The notes under the pieces were generated by a model. That model saw nothing but the letters and a program-made list of their open reading frames with translations. It was not told the DNA's origin and did no database searches. 64,000 bases of DNA from CAMLQK01 sp035478775. Its GTDB lineage: Bacteria; Patescibacteriota; Saccharimonadia; Saccharimonadales; UBA4665. The translations under genes were made by a program, and so were the position numbers. Below, one piece after another: positions 8,329 to 16,431 of the stretch. The stretch's first letter is position 1. Each line of letters begins with the position of its first letter. The stretch is from positions 111,204 to 175,203 of the forward strand of contig DATIJG010000023.1 in the NCBI GenBank assembly GCA_035478775.1, read 5' to 3'.

Positions 8329-9084
8329 ATGATTGACCCTAATTTACCTCCTGAACCAGTTGAGCAAGCTGAACAACCGGTCTTCTTTGACCCCTTTACT
8401 CAGCCACTTTCTCAAGAACAACAGCCTGCAGAAGCGCCTACCGACCCGAATGTTATAGATGACGATCTTGCAGCTTTAGCGGGCGCTACGCATGTTCCAC
8501 CGAAGCCAACGAAAGTATTTAAAGCAGATGCCCCGCAACCGGTGCAACCAGAGCAAGCTCCTCAAGCTACGCCCGCTGCCGCCGCAGAACGTCTTGGCCG
8601 CATTGCCCGTCTTCGTGCCAGGGTAGGCAAGGTTGCCGCGGTATCCCTTATAGGTGCCGGTGTGGGCGGAGTAGTGACAGTAGGTGCTTACGTTATGGAT
8701 TCCCATTACCAAAGCCAAATCCGTTCTATCGCCAACAATACTTATTACCACCAAGGCGACCAATACAAACTTGGACAGGAAAATGTAGAAACAGCCACCA
8801 ATGAAAAAACGGCAAACGCTATTCTGGCTGGGGCTGGAATAGTCACCTCCGCAGCACTCGGAGTTAGTGCCTTAGCGTTGACTAGTGCCGGTAGGAAGCA
8901 GCGCCGCGAAGAGGCTAAAAACCAGCCAAAGCTGTCTCGCAAGGAACGCCGCCAAGCTCGCCGCGATGGCAAGTTTGCCAAAGAAGCTGAAAAGCGCGGC
9001 TGGGCTAAATCCGAGAGCAAACCGGGTAAGCCAGCCGAAGCTACTAGTGATGGTAATAGCAGCAGTGACTCAAGCGAAGCGTAA
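8329..9084 (+). CDS. Membrane protein of unknown function, two hydrophobic segments
   Basis: Not recognised. 251 residues: an N-terminal Pro/Gln/Glu-rich region of about 90 residues, a short basic stretch (RLGRIARLRARVGK), one hydrophobic segment near 103-124, a polar loop of about 35 residues, a second hydrophobic segment near 163-183, and a C-terminal tail that is first Lys/Arg-rich and then Ser-rich. The topology suggests both ends in the cytoplasm with a small external loop. Start supported by position relative to the promoter; only a weak purine patch precedes it. It lies directly upstream of the nusA promoter and appears monocistronic. Confidence 0.7.
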   Translation: MIDPNLPPEPVEQAEQPVFFDPFTQPLSQEQQPAEAPTDPNVIDDDLAALAGATHVPPKPTKVFKADAPQPVQPEQAPQATPAAAAERLGRIARLRARVGKVAAVSLIGAGVGGVVTVGAYVMDSHYQSQIRSIANNTYYHQGDQYKLGQENVETATNEKTANAILAGAGIVTSAALGVSALALTSAGRKQRREEAKNQPKLSRKERRQARRDGKFAKEAEKRGWAKSESKPGKPAEATSDGNSSSDSSEA

Positions 9085-9102
9085 GGTTTCAGCGAAACTA
9101 CA

Positions 9103-9132
9103 TTGACAAACGCATAACATCAGTGCTATGAT
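9103..9132 (+). promoter_or_regulatory. Strong promoter of nusA
   Basis: TTGACA (9103-9108), 18-bp spacer, TATGAT (9127-9132) with an extended -10 TG. Transcription should start near 9139, directly before a terminator-like hairpin. Confidence 0.7.
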
Positions 9133-9142
9133 AAAAGAGATA

Positions 9143-9170
9143 AAGTCGGCCGCAAAGGTCGGCTTTTCTC
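9143..9170 (+). terminator. Terminator-like hairpin in the nusA leader
   Basis: AAGTCGGCC (9143-9151) pairs along its whole length with GGTCGGCTT (9157-9165), including two G-U pairs, around a GCAAA loop, and is followed by TTCTC. It sits at the extreme 5' end of the predicted nusA transcript, so part of transcription may stop here. NusA stimulates termination and autoregulates through a leader terminator in Bacillus subtilis; the same here is inference. Confidence 0.55.
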
Positions 9171-9215
9171 GTAAAAAGACACCTTTAGTTATCGCTAATA
9201 AAGAAAGGAACTAAA

Positions 9216-10364
9216 ATGGATTTAGACGTTAAACAATTGGCGCTTGCCTTACGTTCAATCGCTGAAGAAAAAAACTTACCTGAAGATACCGTACAGGAAA
9301 TTGTCGAGCAGGCCTTGGCCGCCGCTTATCGCCGCGACTATGGCGATCGCGAGCAAGAAGTGCGCGTAACTATGAACCTTAACACCGGTGACGTAGATGC
9401 CTATGTTTCAAAAGAAGTCGTCGAAAAAGTGGGTGACCCGGCGTACGAGATTAGCTTGGCCGATGCCCAAGTAATGCAAAAGAACGCCCAAATCGGTGAC
9501 ATGATTGAAATTCACGAAGAGGTTAAAAACTTTGGTCGCGTGGCTGCACAGACCGCTAAACAGGTTATTCTACAGCGTCTCCGTGAAGCTGAACGCGAAA
9601 TTGTAATGAACGAGTATGAAGACAAAATCGGTACCGTTATCAACGCCCTTGTAAGCCGCGTTGAAGGTAACATCGTACGGGTTGACCTTGGCAAGGCCCA
9701 AGGTATCATGCCGCGCAGCGAGCAGATCCAGGGTGAGCGGTATTACCCCGGCCAACGTCTTAAAGTGTTCTTAAAAGATGTCGAGCGCGGCCCGCGCGGC
9801 CCGCAGCTGGTCGTGTCTCGTGGCAGCATTCACTTTATTGAATGGTTGTTCCGCTCTGAGGTGCCAGAGATGGAAAGCGGTGCCGTAGAAATTCAAGGTA
9901 TTGCCCGCGAAGCCGGTGTGCGTACTAAGCTAGCTGTGCACAGCACAGTGCCCGGTGTTGACCCTGTTGGAACCTTTGTCGGTGGTCATGGTACTCGCGT
10001 GAATGCTGTAATGAGCGAAATCGGTGAGCAAGAAAAGATTGACATTATAGTATGGGATGCAAGCCCGGTTGCGTACATTACTAATGCGCTAAGCCCGACG
10101 AAAATTACTAAGGTCACTATCAATGAAGCCGATAAAAAAGCGGTCGTTGCCGTCCCTGAAGACCAGCTGAGTATTGCAATCGGCAAGGGCGGTCAAAATG
10201 TGCGGTTAGCAAGCAAGCTCACCGGCTACGAGCTTGACATTGAGGCTGAAAAGCCCCAAGTTAAAGCCAAAGAGGAAGTCGTAAAGATTGCCCCGCCAAA
10301 ACTAAAAAAGAAGACCGAACTTGAGAACAGCCTACTTGAGGCAATTGAAGAGCACGGCGAATAA
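9216..10364 (+). CDS. nusA: Transcription termination/antitermination protein NusA
   Basis: RNA polymerase-associated elongation factor. The 382 residues contain the N-terminal polymerase-binding domain (about 1-125), an S1 domain (VEGNIVRVDLGKAQGIMP, about 135-200) and two KH domains, the second with the IAIGKGGQNVRLASKL loop near 325. It lacks the acidic repeats of proteobacterial NusA. The start follows AAGAAAGGA with normal spacing. In many bacteria nusA is next to rimP, rbfA or infB; here it stands alone between a membrane protein and clpC, with a terminator after it. Confidence 0.96.
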   Translation: MDLDVKQLALALRSIAEEKNLPEDTVQEIVEQALAAAYRRDYGDREQEVRVTMNLNTGDVDAYVSKEVVEKVGDPAYEISLADAQVMQKNAQIGDMIEIHEEVKNFGRVAAQTAKQVILQRLREAEREIVMNEYEDKIGTVINALVSRVEGNIVRVDLGKAQGIMPRSEQIQGERYYPGQRLKVFLKDVERGPRGPQLVVSRGSIHFIEWLFRSEVPEMESGAVEIQGIAREAGVRTKLAVHSTVPGVDPVGTFVGGHGTRVNAVMSEIGEQEKIDIIVWDASPVAYITNALSPTKITKVTINEADKKAVVAVPEDQLSIAIGKGGQNVRLASKLTGYELDIEAEKPQVKAKEEVVKIAPPKLKKKTELENSLLEAIEEHGE

Positions 10365-10384
10365 TAGAGCCTAGGCGTCATTTT

Positions 10385-10418
10385 AAAATACCGGGCAATC
10401 AACTATGCTCGGTATTTT
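10385..10418 (+). terminator. Intrinsic terminator after nusA
   Basis: Thirteen-base-pair stem: 10385-10397 (AAAATACCGGGCA) with 10406-10418 (TGCTCGGTATTTT), one G-U pair, eight-base loop, T4 end. Confidence 0.8.
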
Positions 10419-10426
10419 GCTACACT
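10418..10426 (+). promoter_or_regulatory. Possible upstream promoter of clpC
   Basis: TGcTACACT (hexamer 10421-10426) overlaps the end of the nusA terminator. It would read through the CIRCE operator into clpC and contains an 8-codon ORF (10432-10458); weaker evidence than the CIRCE promoter. Confidence 0.35.
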
Positions 10427-10454
10427 AGCAAATGTATATGCGTGTTAAAGTGAG

Positions 10455-10481
10455 TTAGCACTCTTGACGTGAGAGTGCTAG
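10455..10481 (+). promoter_or_regulatory. CIRCE operator (HrcA binding site) of clpC
   Basis: TTAGCACTC, nine-base spacer, GAGTGCTAG: an almost perfect CIRCE inverted repeat (one mismatch in the last base). The -35 box TTGACG (10464-10469) lies in the spacer and TATTAT (10488-10493) is 18 bp downstream, so HrcA binding would cover the promoter. Heat-shock derepression of clpC is inferred. Confidence 0.9.
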
Positions 10482-10592
10482 AAACGCTATTATATAAGTA
10501 CCATTCAAAATGGCAAAGGCATAATTCATTGAATATTATTCGTAAGCAGCATAAAAAGAATATCCGCTAAGTTAACGATCGGAGGACTAACA

Positions 10593-13073
10593 ATGACACC
10601 TGAACCAGCAGACTTCCAAGATTTCTTGAACCATTTAACAGATAACGCGTTGCATAGCCTAAAGCGGGCAGATGCTATCGCGCGTAACTTTGGCAGCGCC
10701 TATGTTGGCACTGAGCATTTGCTTTTAGGCCTACTTGCGCAAGACGGCAGTATGGGTGCTAAATTGCTTGAGGGCGCAGGCGTCACGCTTGACCGTGCCC
10801 AGTTGGCGCTCAATTTGAATCCAAAAACCGCCGTGATGAGCCCAGCTGCTAAGGGTTTAAGCGAAACCGCCAAATTGACACTTAAAATGGCATCTGATAC
10901 GGCACAAGATTACGGCCAGGAATTTTGCGGCACAGAGCACATTTTATACAGTATTTTAAGCCAAAAGAATGCCCGCGCTACTATTATGCTGCGCGACATG
11001 AATATTGACGTTGACGCGCTCATGAGTGAGCTTGAGCAGTTCTTGAACCGTCAAAATTATGAGGGCGAACCTGCTGGTACGAGCCGCCGCGGCGGTCGTA
11101 AGCAGGGGCGTAAAACAGCGCTCGACTTTTATGGCTCCGACATAACTGCTCAAGCACGGGCAGGCAAGCTTGACCCGGTGGTTGGGCGTGATGCCCAAAT
11201 TAAACGTGTCATCACCATCTTAAACCGCCGCACTAAAAATAATCCGGTACTCATCGGTGAACCGGGTGTCGGCAAAACTGCTATTGCCGAAGGTTTGGCA
11301 CAGCGCATTATTGCCGAGGATGTGCCTGACAGCTTGCTCGAAAAGCGTATTGTAATGCTCGACTTGGCGGGCATGATCGCTGGCACGAAATACCGCGGTG
11401 AATTCGAAGAGCGCTTGAAAAAAGTAATGGCCGAACTCGAGCAAGATAAAAAAACAATTGTATTTATTGACGAAATGCACTTGCTTGTTGGCGCTGGTGC
11501 TGCCGAAGGCGCTATGGACGCCGGTAATATTTTAAAGCCCGCGCTGGCACGGGGTAAAATCCAGGTTATTGGCGCTACGACTACTGACGAATACACCAAG
11601 CATATCGAAAAAGATGCTGCGTTGGAACGTCGTTTCCAGCCGGTGCAAGTGCCTGAGACCACTCCGGCCGAAACGCTGGCAATTTTGAAAGGTTTGCGCA
11701 AGCATTACGAAGATTTCCACGGCGTAAAGGTGAGCGACGAAGTGCTTGACAATATTGTAACGTTAGCGAAGCGCTATATTAATGACCGTTTTATGCCCGA
11801 TAAAGCTATCGATTTGCTCGACGAAACCGCTGCCCATTTACGGGTAGACAAAGGCAAAACCAGCCCCGAAGTCCGCAAATTACAAAAAGAACTCAAGCTA
11901 ATCAATGCCCGTATCGACGAAGCAGTGGACGCTGAAGATTATGAGCGTGCCGCTAAAGCCAAACAGCGTGCCAGCCAGATCGACGAAGAGCTTGCCGCAC
12001 TGCAAGCTACCAGCAAAGAAGCTAAGCGTATTAACATTACCGATGAAGATGTGGCCGATGTAGTTGCCCGTATGACAGGCATTCCAGTTAAAAAGGTTAT
12101 TCGCTCAGAAGCCAAATATCTGCTGAATTTAGAGAAGAACCTAGGTAAGCACGTAATTGGCCAAGGTGAAGCCGTTGAAGCGGTGTCGCGTGCTATCCGT
12201 CGCAACCGCTCAGGCATAGGCAGCGAAAAACGTCCGATCGGCTCGTTCATTTTCTTAGGGCCAACCGGTGTTGGTAAGACCGAACTCGCCCGTGTGCTCG
12301 CCCATGAATTTTTTGGCAGCGACGATGCTATGATCAAAATTGACATGAGCGAATTTGGTGAACACCACAATGTGTCGCGCCTGGTTGGCGCACCTGCCGG
12401 CTATGTGGGTTACGATGATGGCGGTCAGCTGACCGATAAAATTCGTCGCCACCCGTATAGCTTGGTGCTATTTGACGAGATCGAAAAAGCTCACCCTGAC
12501 ACCTATAACATGCTGCTGCAAATGCTTGAAGATGGGGTGCTCACCGATGGTAAAGGCCGTAAAATTGATTTTACCAACACGATTGTTATTATGACCAGCA
12601 ACATTGGTGCTGATAAACTGCAAAAAGAAGCCGACTTTGGGTTCACCGCAGTGCGTAGTAGCGACCTCGACGACCTCGATGCTTTGCACGAGCAAAATAA
12701 AACGAAAGTGCTCGACGCGCTTAAAAAGCAACTACGCCCGGAGCTTTTGAACCGCATTGATAAAACTATCGTCTTTCGGGCGCTCACTAAAAAGGACATT
12801 CACCACATTATTGACCTACAAATTGACGAACTGCGTACCCGCTTGCAAAAACAAGGCATTGGCGTGCAATTAAATACGGCAGCTAAGCAGTATTTGCTTG
12901 ATAATGGCTACGATGCTAAAAATGGTGTGCGCCCACTTCGCCGGCTTATTCAAGATACAATTGAAGATTACATTGCGGTCGGCTTGCTTGAAGACAAATA
13001 TCCGAAGGGCACCATTGTGCATGTTGGCGTGAAAAACGGCGAGCTGCACTATAACGTTAAAACTACTGAATAA
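10593..13073 (+). CDS. clpC: ATP-dependent Clp protease ATP-binding subunit ClpC
   Basis: AAA+ unfoldase that feeds substrates to ClpP. 826 residues: Clp N-domain with two repeats (1-150), first AAA+ domain with GEPGVGKT near 224-231, a middle domain containing a UVR-like segment (about 430-470, INARIDEAVDAEDYERAAK), second AAA+ domain with GPTGVGKT near 556-563, and the D2-small domain. The middle domain makes it ClpC rather than ClpB or ClpA. Start follows GGAGG. It shares a CIRCE operator with clpP, so both halves of the protease are predicted to be induced together by protein stress. Confidence 0.96.
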   Translation: MTPEPADFQDFLNHLTDNALHSLKRADAIARNFGSAYVGTEHLLLGLLAQDGSMGAKLLEGAGVTLDRAQLALNLNPKTAVMSPAAKGLSETAKLTLKMASDTAQDYGQEFCGTEHILYSILSQKNARATIMLRDMNIDVDALMSELEQFLNRQNYEGEPAGTSRRGGRKQGRKTALDFYGSDITAQARAGKLDPVVGRDAQIKRVITILNRRTKNNPVLIGEPGVGKTAIAEGLAQRIIAEDVPDSLLEKRIVMLDLAGMIAGTKYRGEFEERLKKVMAELEQDKKTIVFIDEMHLLVGAGAAEGAMDAGNILKPALARGKIQVIGATTTDEYTKHIEKDAALERRFQPVQVPETTPAETLAILKGLRKHYEDFHGVKVSDEVLDNIVTLAKRYINDRFMPDKAIDLLDETAAHLRVDKGKTSPEVRKLQKELKLINARIDEAVDAEDYERAAKAKQRASQIDEELAALQATSKEAKRINITDEDVADVVARMTGIPVKKVIRSEAKYLLNLEKNLGKHVIGQGEAVEAVSRAIRRNRSGIGSEKRPIGSFIFLGPTGVGKTELARVLAHEFFGSDDAMIKIDMSEFGEHHNVSRLVGAPAGYVGYDDGGQLTDKIRRHPYSLVLFDEIEKAHPDTYNMLLQMLEDGVLTDGKGRKIDFTNTIVIMTSNIGADKLQKEADFGFTAVRSSDLDDLDALHEQNKTKVLDALKKQLRPELLNRIDKTIVFRALTKKDIHHIIDLQIDELRTRLQKQGIGVQLNTAAKQYLLDNGYDAKNGVRPLRRLIQDTIEDYIAVGLLEDKYPKGTIVHVGVKNGELHYNVKTTE

Positions 13074-13086
13074 AACCTAAAGTAAC

Positions 13087-13095
13087 TGGTACACT
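13087..13095 (+). promoter_or_regulatory. Extended -10 promoter of the 13102 gene
   Basis: TGgTACACT, six nucleotides before ATG 13102; predicted transcription start falls on or next to the start codon. Confidence 0.5.
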
Positions 13096-13101
13096 AAGCG
13101 T

Positions 13102-14085
13102 ATGAAATCGCTGCGTCGACTTGCTCCGTACCTGTTGCTGCTCATTTTAGCGGCAACAGGTTTCGGTGTAGTCGTTAAGCGTGATGCTATTACTGACTGG
13201 GCTGTGCTGCAAAATTATATGCCGCCGGCAAACGTTGCGCAGCTGGCAAGCCAAACCACTATGACGTCGCTCGCGAAGCATTATTTTTACGTCAACAAAC
13301 CACAAATTGAAGGTAAAGATGCCTTTAACACGCAGTGTACTAATAAGATTGAGCAGTCGGTGGTGCTGGGCTGTTTTCATGGCAACCGCCAAGGAATTTT
13401 CATTTTCAACGTCACCACGCCAGAACTGGACGGTGTACAGCAAGTGACGGCAGCGCACGAGATGCTGCACCAGGCGTACCAGCGCTTAAACAGCTCAGAA
13501 AAGCAACGGGTTGACAGCATGCTTAGTAGCTACTATAAAACTGGGCTTACCGACCAAACTATAAAAGACCAAATGGCAAGCTATCAAAAAAGTGAACCGA
13601 ACGATGTGGTAGACGAAATGCACTCAGTGTTTGGTACGGAAGCGACTCGTTTGCCGGCTGACCTTGAGCAATATTATAGGCGGTACTTCACAAACCGCTC
13701 GGTGGTAACTGGTTTTTATACCCAATACCAGGCAGCATTTACATCGCGGAATCAGCAGATTATGGACTACGATAGCCAGCTCACCACCCAAAAACAACAA
13801 ATAGATGCATTGCAAGCTTTGGCTATGAGCCAACTGCAGACACTCAATGCGCAAAAATCCCAAATGGACGCCCAGAAGGCGGGTGGTGATATCCACGGTT
13901 ATAACGCCATGGTCGATAGCTACAATCAAATGGTAAATCAATACAACGCGCAGCTCGATGTTTTACGCCAAGAAATTGATGGCTACAACAAACTTGTAGC
14001 GGCGCGCAACGCAATTGCGGTGCAAGAGCAACAATTACAACAAGACCTATCGAGCCAATCACTGCCATCTGTGAGCGGCCAGTGA
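13102..14085 (+). CDS. Membrane-anchored zincin-like protein with coiled-coil tail
   Basis: No named family recognised. 327 residues: an N-terminal signal anchor (about 7-25, LAPYLLLLILAATGFGVVV), an external domain with HEMLH at 119-123 (an HExxH zinc-protease motif) and a following DEMHSVFGTE segment at 171-180 that could supply the third ligand, then Gln-rich heptad-like coiled coil from about 215 to 310. Two cysteines (79 and 91) near the domain start could form a disulfide. A cell-surface metallopeptidase is the simplest reading; the motif is intact but activity is unproven. It has its own leaderless-type promoter and ends at the radA promoter. Confidence 0.72.
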   Translation: MKSLRRLAPYLLLLILAATGFGVVVKRDAITDWAVLQNYMPPANVAQLASQTTMTSLAKHYFYVNKPQIEGKDAFNTQCTNKIEQSVVLGCFHGNRQGIFIFNVTTPELDGVQQVTAAHEMLHQAYQRLNSSEKQRVDSMLSSYYKTGLTDQTIKDQMASYQKSEPNDVVDEMHSVFGTEATRLPADLEQYYRRYFTNRSVVTGFYTQYQAAFTSRNQQIMDYDSQLTTQKQQIDALQALAMSQLQTLNAQKSQMDAQKAGGDIHGYNAMVDSYNQMVNQYNAQLDVLRQEIDGYNKLVAARNAIAVQEQQLQQDLSSQSLPSVSGQ

Positions 14086-14091
14086 TACAAT
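14083..14091 (+). promoter_or_regulatory. Extended -10 promoter of radA
   Basis: TGaTACAAT; its TGA is also the stop codon of the preceding gene. Eight nucleotides separate the hexamer (14086-14091) from ATG 14100. Confidence 0.5.
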
Positions 14092-14099
14092 AGAACAGC

Positions 14100-15452
14100 A
14101 TGGCTAAGAAAACGTCTGTCCATTATGTTTGTACAAATTGCGGCGCGAGCTATACGTCGTGGGCTGGCAAATGCGCCCAGTGCGGCGAATGGAATACTCT
14201 GCAAGAAGAAGCTGTGCTTGATGCTGGTATTGCCGGCGGAGCTGTAAGCAATGGTCGCGCTTTGCAGGCGGCCTCGGTTGAAAGTTTGCTCGAGCATGAC
14301 CAGCCGCGCATGATAACCGGCATAGATGACGTCGACGTTGTGTTGGGCGGCGGCGTGGTTGCGGGCAGCGTCAATTTAATCGCCGGCCAGCCGGGAATTG
14401 GCAAGAGCACGTTGTTATTGCAAATCGCCGACGCGCTCGCTAAAAAATATCGCGTATTATACGTGAGTGGCGAAGAGTCCGGCCATCAAGTGGGTATGCG
14501 TGCCAAGCGTTTGGGTGTTGCCGATACCGCTTTACAATTGGCAACCACTACCAGTGCCGACGATATTGCTGCCACTATTATGGGCAAGCAGTTCGATTTA
14601 GTGGTAGTCGATTCCATCCAAACAATAACGGTTGCGGCCGTGGCGTCGGCGGCGGGCAGCGTGTCGCAAATCACCAACAGCACGCACCTTATTTTGAGCG
14701 CTGCCAAGCAGAGCGGCACGGCGGTAGTGCTGGTCGGGCATGTCACCAAAGAAGGCTCAATTGCCGGGCCTAAAGTTTTGGAGCATGTGGTAGATGTAGT
14801 ACTGCAATTAGAAGGCGACCGTTACGGCGGTTTTAAGGTGTTGCGCGCCATTAAAAACCGTTTCGGCCCTACCAGCGAAGCCGGTATTTTCGAGATGGTT
14901 GGCCAGGGGTTACAACCGGTTAAAAACCCTTCCGCAGCGTTACTGGCCGAGCGCAGAGTCAGTGACGGTTCAATTGTGCTGGCAACACTTGAGGGTACAC
15001 GCCCTTTGCTGGTAGAGGTACAGGCATTAGTCAATAAAACTAGTTATGGCTACCCAAAACGTGCCGCAAGTGGCATTGACCTGAATCGTGTTAATTTGCT
15101 TATTGCCATGCTGGAACGCCGCACAAAGTTACGGCTTGGTGAGCAAGACATTTACATCAACATCGTTGGCGGCATGAAAATTACCGAACCTGCTGCCGAT
15201 TTAGCAGTATGTTTAGCAATTGGCTCGGCTGCAAAAGGTTTACAATTAAAAGCAAATGCCGTAGTATTCGGCGAAGTCGGCTTGAGCGGCGAGGTGCGCC
15301 ACGTGCCACTTATTGACAAGCGCATTGCCGAAGCCAAAAAGATGGGCTTTGAAGCTGCTATCGGGCCGAAGATGGCTAAAAAATCATCATTTTTACAGTC
15401 GGTGCCAGATGTACGCGCCGCACTTAATCAATTTTTAGAGAAAGACATATAA
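14100..15452 (+). CDS. radA: DNA repair protein RadA
   Basis: RecA-related helicase that extends D-loops in recombination. The N-terminal C4 zinc finger (CTNCGASY...CAQCGEWNT, residues 11-30) is intact. Walker A GQPGIGKST is near residues 95-103, the RadA-specific KNRFGP motif near 255, and the Lon-protease-like C-terminal domain spans about 290-450. Length 450 is normal. It is one of the few zinc-finger proteins in this window that keeps its cysteines. Its stop overlaps the start of the PIN-TRAM gene (TAATG), a pairing also seen in Firmicutes (radA-disA-yacL region). Confidence 0.96.
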   Translation: MAKKTSVHYVCTNCGASYTSWAGKCAQCGEWNTLQEEAVLDAGIAGGAVSNGRALQAASVESLLEHDQPRMITGIDDVDVVLGGGVVAGSVNLIAGQPGIGKSTLLLQIADALAKKYRVLYVSGEESGHQVGMRAKRLGVADTALQLATTTSADDIAATIMGKQFDLVVVDSIQTITVAAVASAAGSVSQITNSTHLILSAAKQSGTAVVLVGHVTKEGSIAGPKVLEHVVDVVLQLEGDRYGGFKVLRAIKNRFGPTSEAGIFEMVGQGLQPVKNPSAALLAERRVSDGSIVLATLEGTRPLLVEVQALVNKTSYGYPKRAASGIDLNRVNLLIAMLERRTKLRLGEQDIYINIVGGMKITEPAADLAVCLAIGSAAKGLQLKANAVVFGEVGLSGEVRHVPLIDKRIAEAKKMGFEAAIGPKMAKKSSFLQSVPDVRAALNQFLEKDI

Positions 15453-16402
15453 TGACATCATTTATTGAAATTATTTTACTTATATTTATTGCAGCATTTT
15501 TGGTATTACAACAAAAAGGCGGCTTTGAGAGCCTGCTTGGCAAGCATCGTAAGATTATTTTAGATAGTTGCGCGCTTATTGACGGCCGCATTACTGAGAT
15601 TGTTAAAACCGGCTTCGTTGTCGACGAGCTTGTTATCCCGCAATTTATAATAAACGAACTGCAACTTTTAGCCGACGGCAACGACAGCCATAAGCGGGAG
15701 CGTGCCCGTTTTGGCTTGGATATTGCGCACGAACTGCAAGACACAGCTTTTCATGCCAAGGTAACTATCGACCATACTGTATTTGAAAATGTGCCTGCGA
15801 CCGACGACAAACTCATCCAGTTAGCCAAGAAGACAGAGGCTTATTTGTATACGACCGACTTTAACTTGTCGAAAGTGGCTGCTATTGAGGGTGTCGGCGT
15901 ACTGAACGTGAACGAACTCGCCCAAGGCTTGCGGCCAGTTGCACTGCCCGGTGAAACGCTCAAAATTAAGGTTATTCAAAAAGGCAGCAACCCAAGCCAA
16001 GGCGTCGGATACTTAGACGATGGGACCATGATTGTAGTTGAAGGCGGTGCCCGTCATGCCGGGAAGGCTGCCGTAGATGTGACAGTTACACGCATGCACC
16101 AGACAGTGGCAGGCAAGATGGTATTCGGCCACATTAAAGAACATGCACAGCAACGCACTGTAGAACAACAGGCTCACGCTACTCCAGCTCATAAGCGCCA
16201 AACCCAGGCGGCAAAGGTGGCTGTAGAAAAAGCTGGGTCAGCGCCTCGGCACTCACTGCACCAGCGTTTGCGGCCTGCTTTGACAGCAGAACAAGCTAAA
16301 GCTTCTGCCACTCCTTCAAAGTTGGCAAAGGGAGCAAAGCAGACTATGCTACGTACTCGTCAGTCCGGGTCGCGCTCTGCATCTATCCAGAAAATTATGT
16401 AG
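15452..16402 (+). CDS. PIN and TRAM domain protein (YacL-like)
   Basis: 316 residues: a short hydrophobic N-terminus (FIEIILLIFIAAFLVL) that probably anchors it to the membrane, a PIN nuclease-fold domain (from IILDSCALIDGRI near residue 32, with further acidic residues in FIINELQLLADGND and in YTTDFNLSKVA) and a TRAM RNA-binding domain (about 170-230). The C-terminal 80 residues are basic and low in complexity, unlike YacL of Bacillus, and may add nucleic-acid contacts. Predicted metal-dependent ribonuclease; target unknown. Translationally coupled to radA through a TAATG overlap. Confidence 0.85.
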   Translation: MTSFIEIILLIFIAAFLVLQQKGGFESLLGKHRKIILDSCALIDGRITEIVKTGFVVDELVIPQFIINELQLLADGNDSHKRERARFGLDIAHELQDTAFHAKVTIDHTVFENVPATDDKLIQLAKKTEAYLYTTDFNLSKVAAIEGVGVLNVNELAQGLRPVALPGETLKIKVIQKGSNPSQGVGYLDDGTMIVVEGGARHAGKAAVDVTVTRMHQTVAGKMVFGHIKEHAQQRTVEQQAHATPAHKRQTQAAKVAVEKAGSAPRHSLHQRLRPALTAEQAKASATPSKLAKGAKQTMLRTRQSGSRSASIQKIM

Positions 16403-16431
16403 TTTCAGTTAGGGTCTAGAAAAGACTCTTC

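Noticed and set aside
10432..10458. 8-codon ORF upstream of the clpC CIRCE element
   Set aside because: Too short to judge; start lies only five bases after the -10 box and no regulatory codon pattern is visible.
11150..11701. 183-codon minus-strand ORF inside clpC
   Set aside because: Fully antisense to the clpC AAA+ domain, Ser/Ala-rich composition typical of a shadow frame, no promoter or ribosome binding site.
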